Of a DNA stretch of 64,000 nucleotides, positions 60,803 to 64,000 are shown one piece after another (the stretch's first letter is position 1; each line of letters starts with the position of its first letter). This stretch comes from Mycoplasmoidaceae bacterium (GTDB lineage Bacteria > Bacillota_I > Bacilli_A > Mycoplasmatales > Mycoplasmoidaceae): assembly GCA_024407815.1 (NCBI GenBank), contig JAKSVS010000002.1:57342-121341 (forward strand), in the 5' to 3' direction. The notes under the pieces are model-generated. The model was not told where the DNA came from. It saw only the letters and a program-made list of their open reading frames with translations, and made no database searches. Position numbers and translations under genes: made by a program.

Positions 60803-61162
60803 TTAGAACTCTAGTCCAGCTTTTCTAGCTGCATCAGCTAGCGCTTGAACTCTGCCGTGGTATTTGCTACCACCACGGTCAAATGAAACTTTCTTAATAT
60901 TTTTTGCTAAAGCTTTCTTTGCGATGTCTTCGCCTACTTTTTCACAAGCTTTAACATTGCCAGATTTTAATTTAAGTTGGATTGATGATGAGCTAACAAG
61001 TGTTACACCTTTAGCATCATCAAATATTTGAGCAATAATATTTGCGTTAGTTTTAGTAACGACTAATCTAGGTAATTCATTACCATTCAATTTAAGTTTT
61101 CTAGTAATACGTCCATGACGTAATGTTCTAGCTGCTTTTCTTGTTTTTGAATATTTCTTCAT
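60803..61162 (-). CDS. rplR: 50S ribosomal protein L18
   Basis: A 119-residue uL18 that binds 5S rRNA. Family features: the basic N-terminus, LPRLVVTKTNANIIAQIFDD and the conserved end FDRGGSKYHGRVQALADAAR. No TGA. It lies between rplF and rpsE as in other bacteria. Confidence 0.95.
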   Translation of the reverse strand: MKKYSKTRKAARTLRHGRITRKLKLNGNELPRLVVTKTNANIIAQIFDDAKGVTLVSSSSIQLKLKSGNVKACEKVGEDIAKKALAKNIKKVSFDRGGSKYHGRVQALADAARKAGLEF

Positions 61163-61171
61163 AAATTACCT

Positions 61172-61738
61172 CTATTTCTTAGGTGCTGCTGTAGCAGTTG
61201 CTTCAGCAGTTTTTCCAACTTTACGAATTATGTGTTCGTTTTCGTACATAATTCCCTTACCTTTATATGGTTCAGGTTTACGTACCTTACGAACGTTGGC
61301 AGCAAATTCGCCAACTAAGACTTTGTCAAAGCCTTGAATATCAATTTGAATTGCTGAAGGACAAGTAACTTTTAATCCTTGTGGTATAGCAAATTCAACT
61401 GGGTGACTAAATCCCATAGCCAAAACTAATTTGCCATTAGTTACAGCTGCTTTATAACCAACACCAACAATCTTTAATGTTTTCTTAAAGCCAGTGTTTA
61501 CACCAACAATAGCATTAGCTATATTAGCGTTGACTGTACCATGGTACATTTTTGTTTGTTTTTCATCGTTTACACGACTAACTTTAATATCCTTGTCAAC
61601 TTTTTCAACTTTGATCAAGTTAGCAGGATAGTCAACTGTTAGTTGACCTTGTGGGCCTTTTATTGTTACTTTGTTAGGAGCAATATCTACTTGTGTTCCG
61701 TCAATAATCTTAATTAATTTATTACCTTTATGACTCAT
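61172..61738 (-). CDS. rplF: 50S ribosomal protein L6
   Basis: A 188-residue uL6 with two similar beta domains. Recognised by VTIKGPQGQLTVDYP, MYHGTVNANIANAIVGVNTG, and RKPEPYKGKGIMYENEHIIRK (the usual PEPYKGKG motif). A short Ala/Thr/Lys tail extends the C-terminus. AGGAGGAT precedes the ATG. No TGA. Confidence 0.95.
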   Translation of the reverse strand: MSHKGNKLIKIIDGTQVDIAPNKVTIKGPQGQLTVDYPANLIKVEKVDKDIKVSRVNDEKQTKMYHGTVNANIANAIVGVNTGFKKTLKIVGVGYKAAVTNGKLVLAMGFSHPVEFAIPQGLKVTCPSAIQIDIQGFDKVLVGEFAANVRKVRKPEPYKGKGIMYENEHIIRKVGKTAEATATAAPKK

Positions 61739-61750
61739 AGTATCCTCCTA

Positions 61751-62146
61751 TCAAATGTAAGCAAGTACTTCGCCACCAATGTTGGCTTTTCTTGCTTGTT
61801 TTCCTGTCATTACACCATGACTTGTTGTAACAATAGCAGTGCCAAGGCCGTTTAATACTCTTGGCATGTCTTCTGCTGAAGTATAAATTCTCAAACCTGG
61901 TTTAGATATTTGTCTAACACCATTGATTGCAGGAATTTGATTTTTATACTTTAAATTGATGATTGTTATTTTTTTCTTTGTCTTACCTGCATTTTTAATT
62001 TGGTAACTAGTAATGTATCCTTCATTCTTTAGAATGTCAAGGATAGAAGTTGTAAGGTTAGAAGTTTGGATTTTAATTCTAAATAAACGAGCTTTGTTAG
62101 CGTTGTTTAATTTACTAATTAAATCAGAGATTGGATCCATAAACAT
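61751..62146 (-). CDS. rpsH: 30S ribosomal protein S8
   Basis: A 131-residue uS8. Begins MFMDPISDLISKLNNANKA and ends with the rRNA-binding TSHGVMTGKQARKANIGGEV. The first ATG (62146) is favoured over the one six bases later because the AAGGAG site is already 10 nt away. Located between rpsN and rplF. No TGA. Confidence 0.95.
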   Translation of the reverse strand: MFMDPISDLISKLNNANKARLFRIKIQTSNLTTSILDILKNEGYITSYQIKNAGKTKKKITIINLKYKNQIPAINGVRQISKPGLRIYTSAEDMPRVLNGLGTAIVTTSHGVMTGKQARKANIGGEVLAYI

Positions 62147-62160
62147 AGTTTATTTTCTCC

Positions 62161-62346
62161 TTATCATGATGCTTTCTTTACGCCAGGAATAGCACCTTTG
62201 TATGCTAATTCCCTAAAGCATAAACGGCATAGACCATATTTCCTATTAACACCGTGAACACGACCGCATCTTACGCACCTAGTGTAACCACGTGTAGAAA
62301 ATTTTGGTTTTCTATTAGCTTTTACTCTTAATGATTTTTTTGCCAT
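62161..62346 (-). CDS. rpsN: 30S ribosomal protein S14, zinc type
   Basis: A 61-residue type Z uS14 with the four zinc cysteines CVRC and CRLC. The final residues KKASW require TGA at 62164 to be read as Trp, directly before TAA; this is one of the cleanest proofs of code 4 in the window, since S14 type Z proteins end in KASW. AAGGAGAG precedes the ATG. Confidence 0.96.
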
Positions 62347-62355
62347 ATTCTCTCC

Positions 62356-62907
62356 TTATTTCTTCTTTTGAATGAATGGTAAGCCAATAGCTTGTAATAA
62401 TGCCTTAGCTTCCTTATCATTGCTTGTACTAGTTACAAAGGTAACATCAAAACCTCTTACACGTTTAATATCATCAAAATTAATTTCTGTAAAGATGTTT
62501 TGTTCCTTAATACCTAAGGTAAAGTTACCTTTACCATCAAAACTATTGTCTTTTAATCCTCTAAAGTCCCTTACTCGTGGAAGAGCAATCTTAACTAGTT
62601 TTTCAACAAAGTTTCACATTGCTTCTTGTCTTAGAGTTACTTTAACACCAATTTCTTGGTTTTCACGTAACTTAAAAGTTGCAATGGCTTTCTTAGATTT
62701 AGTCTTGATTGGTTTTTGGCCAGTTATTAACATTATTTCGTTGTATAGTTCATCTAATAACTTAGCATCTTGTGTTGAGTCACCTGCACAACCATTGATA
62801 ATAATTTTATCAAGGGTAGGAACTTGCATTGGTGATTTGTAGCCAAATTCAGCAGTTAGTTTGTCTGCAATTAGTTTTTTATATTTTTTACTTAATTCAT
62901 TTGCCAT
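62356..62907 (-). CDS. rplE: 50S ribosomal protein L5
   Basis: A 183-residue uL5, a 5S rRNA-binding protein of the central protuberance. Family features: [39 protein letters not shown] in part, [20 protein letters not shown] and [15 protein letters not shown]. One TGA reads as Trp (62614). It follows rplX with an AAGGAGGT site. Confidence 0.96.
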
Positions 62908-62918
62908 AACTAACCTCC

Positions 62919-63254
62919 TTATTTAGCTTTCTTGTTGCTTTCGATTTCAGATCCCGTAACCTTAGCAACCCTAACTTTCTTGCCATCTTTGTTTTTCTTA
63001 TAGCTAATCTTGCTTACGCCACGTTTAGCTTTTGGAACAACTAAGGCAAGTTTGCATAAAGGAATTCAATTTTCTTTTTCAACAATGCCGCCCCTTTCTT
63101 TTCCTTGAGCAGCTTTTTGATGTTTCTTAACTTTATTCAAGCCTTCAACAATCGCTTTCTTACAAGTTGGGCAAACTTGAAGAACAATTCCTTCTTTACC
63201 ATATAGTTTTCCAGAAATGATTCTAACTTTATCACCTTTTTTAATTCTTTGCAT
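62919..63254 (-). CDS. rplX: 50S ribosomal protein L24
   Basis: A 111-residue uL24 with an N-terminal KOW motif (IKKGDKVRIISGKLYGKEG). Residues 28-31 form a CPTC pair of the kind seen in some bacterial L24. One TGA (63066) reads as Trp in WIPLCKLALV. A charged Lys-rich tail ends the protein. AAGGATC precedes the start. Confidence 0.94.
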
Positions 63255-63269
63255 AAACTTAGATCCTTT

Positions 63270-63647
63270 CTATAAAACTTCTGGAGCTAATGAGACAATT
63301 TTAGTGTAGCCCTTATCTCTTAGTTCTCTAGCTACTGGACCAAAGATACGTGTTCCTCTTGGTGTTGAATCATCTTTTGCTTTGATTAATACGCAAGCGT
63401 TGTCATCAAATGCAAGCTTTGTTCCATTAGCTCTTTTAATACCTTTTTTAGTTCTTACAATTACAGCAAAGAACATTTGGTGTTGCTTCACTTGTCCAAT
63501 TGGAGAACATTTTTTAACAGAGACTTTAACCACATCTCCGATGTTGCAGTTCTTTTGTCAAGAGTTGCCCATTATTTTAATCACACCGACTTCTCTTGCG
63601 CCAGTATTATCAGCAACGTTTAATCTTGTCATGAATTGAATAGCCAT
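63270..63647 (-). CDS. rplN: 50S ribosomal protein L14
   Basis: A 125-residue uL14. TGA near residue 30 reads as Trp, so the true start is at 63647: [19 protein letters not shown] is the family N-terminus. Other features: [26 protein letters not shown] and [20 protein letters not shown]. It follows rpsQ by two bases. Confidence 0.96.
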
Positions 63648-63649
63648 AA

Positions 63650-63907
63650 TTATTCAGCCTTCTTTACTACTTTTACAACGTAAAAGTGTTTTGTTTTACT
63701 CATTGGACGGCATTCTCTAATTCTTACTAGATCACCTAATTTAGCAATAGAGTGTTCGTCATGAGCTGCATAGTTTTTATGCATAATAACAAGCTTCTTA
63801 TATAGGGGGTGGTTAAATTTTCTTTCAACTTCAACAGTAACTGTTTTAGCATTCTTTTGAGAAACGACAACACCAGTTAAAGTTTTCTTAAACTTTTTAG
63901 TTTCCAT
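63650..63907 (-). CDS. rpsQ: 30S ribosomal protein S17
   Basis: An 85-residue uS17 OB-fold protein. Recognised by KTLTGVVVSQKNAKTVTVEV, KFNHPLYKKLV, the usual HDE in the YAAHDEHS stretch and GDLVRIRECRPMSKTKHF. Its start overlaps the stop of rpmC (TAATG). No TGA. Confidence 0.95.
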   Translation of the reverse strand: METKKFKKTLTGVVVSQKNAKTVTVEVERKFNHPLYKKLVIMHKNYAAHDEHSIAKLGDLVRIRECRPMSKTKHFYVVKVVKKAE

Positions 63908-64000
63908 TATTTATTTTCCCCTTTCTTTACTTCTTTCGCAACTGCTGGTTTTTTAGCTTGTTTTGTATCTTTTTCCTGTTTATTCATTAATTCTTGTAAT
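63907..64000 (-). CDS. rpmC: 50S ribosomal protein L29, 3' end only
   Basis: Only the last 30 or so codons are in the window: a helical end with LQELMNKQEKD, then a Lys/Ala-rich tail (KQAKKPAVAKEVKKGENK). The identification rests mainly on position directly before rpsQ; the tail is longer than in standard uL29, as in other mycoplasmas. The N-terminal part lies beyond the window. Confidence 0.7.
   Translation of the reverse strand, partial: LQELMNKQEKDTKQAKKPAVAKEVKKGENK

Noticed and set aside
62141..62151. A third copy of the core AAACATAGTTT at the rpsH start
   Set aside because: It lies inside the ribosomal operon over the rpsH start codon, with only a 6-bp symmetric arm and no promoter next to it. 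Probably chance, and a warning that the core alone is not specific.

Overview
The window is a gene-dense piece of a Mollicutes (Mycoplasma-type) chromosome. Nearly every long reading frame is interrupted by TGA at places where a tryptophan fits the family (for example the end of ribosomal protein S14 and the NFSDPWPKKR motif of TrmB), so UGA is read as Trp (genetic code 4). With that code, 66 protein genes can be read, two of them cut by the window edges, and none looks like a pseudogene. DNA is AT-rich, intergenic gaps are short, and there is no rRNA, tRNA, insertion sequence, prophage or CRISPR array. The order HAD phosphatase, trpS, nadK, EIIB-like protein resembles what I recall from M. 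genitalium, but I cannot assign a species.

Layout. 1-7.6 kb: alaS (3' part), a HAD phosphatase and trpS on the minus strand, then a tightly coupled plus-strand operon nadK / EIIB-like / Abi-family HEPN protein / Nudix protein, then trmB and a small membrane protein. 7.6-17 kb: miaB, a lipoprotein and the complete F1Fo ATP synthase operon (atpI-like, B, E, F, H, A, G, D, C). 17-24.5 kb: a lipoprotein-type M20 peptidase and an MBL-fold hydrolase facing the DNA-maintenance operon dnaX-nfo-rarA, then efp / Asp23-family / nusB on the minus strand. 24.5-37 kb: carbon metabolism. It has a short pyruvate kinase, manA, a fructose-family PTS EIIABC with ptsH and ptsI, pfkA, eno and pgi, interspersed with mtaB, a small membrane protein and ktrA. 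37-47.5 kb: a minus-strand block with parE-parC, a NadD-HD fusion, mtnN and a surface-glycan or glycolipid cluster (flippase-like membrane protein, glf, alpha/beta hydrolase, GT2). 47.5-54.2 kb: pncB, a multi-pass membrane protein, rpe, lysS, a DJ-1-like protein and metG. 54.2-64 kb: the spc/alpha ribosomal operon from rpmC (cut) to rplQ, including secY, adk, map, infA and rpoA, without rpmD.

Together the genes describe a sugar-fermenting, host-dependent cell: PTS sugar uptake feeding glycolysis, ATP synthase, NAD(P) made by salvage from nicotinate (pncB, nadD, nadK), and lipoproteins at the surface. The observations most worth following are: two operator-like dyads sharing the core AAACATAGTTT at the manA and fruA promoters; an A8 slippage run in dnaX that leads straight to a stop in the shifted frame, as in gamma-producing dnaX genes; the four-gene operon that places an Abi/HEPN protein between a NAD kinase with an inactive-looking EIIB and a Nudix protein; an HPr with Lys instead of Ser at position 46; a pyruvate kinase without its C-terminal domain; a 15-bp hairpin between atpB and atpE; and a set of genes whose -10 box lies 6-7 nt before the start codon, predicting leaderless mRNAs.
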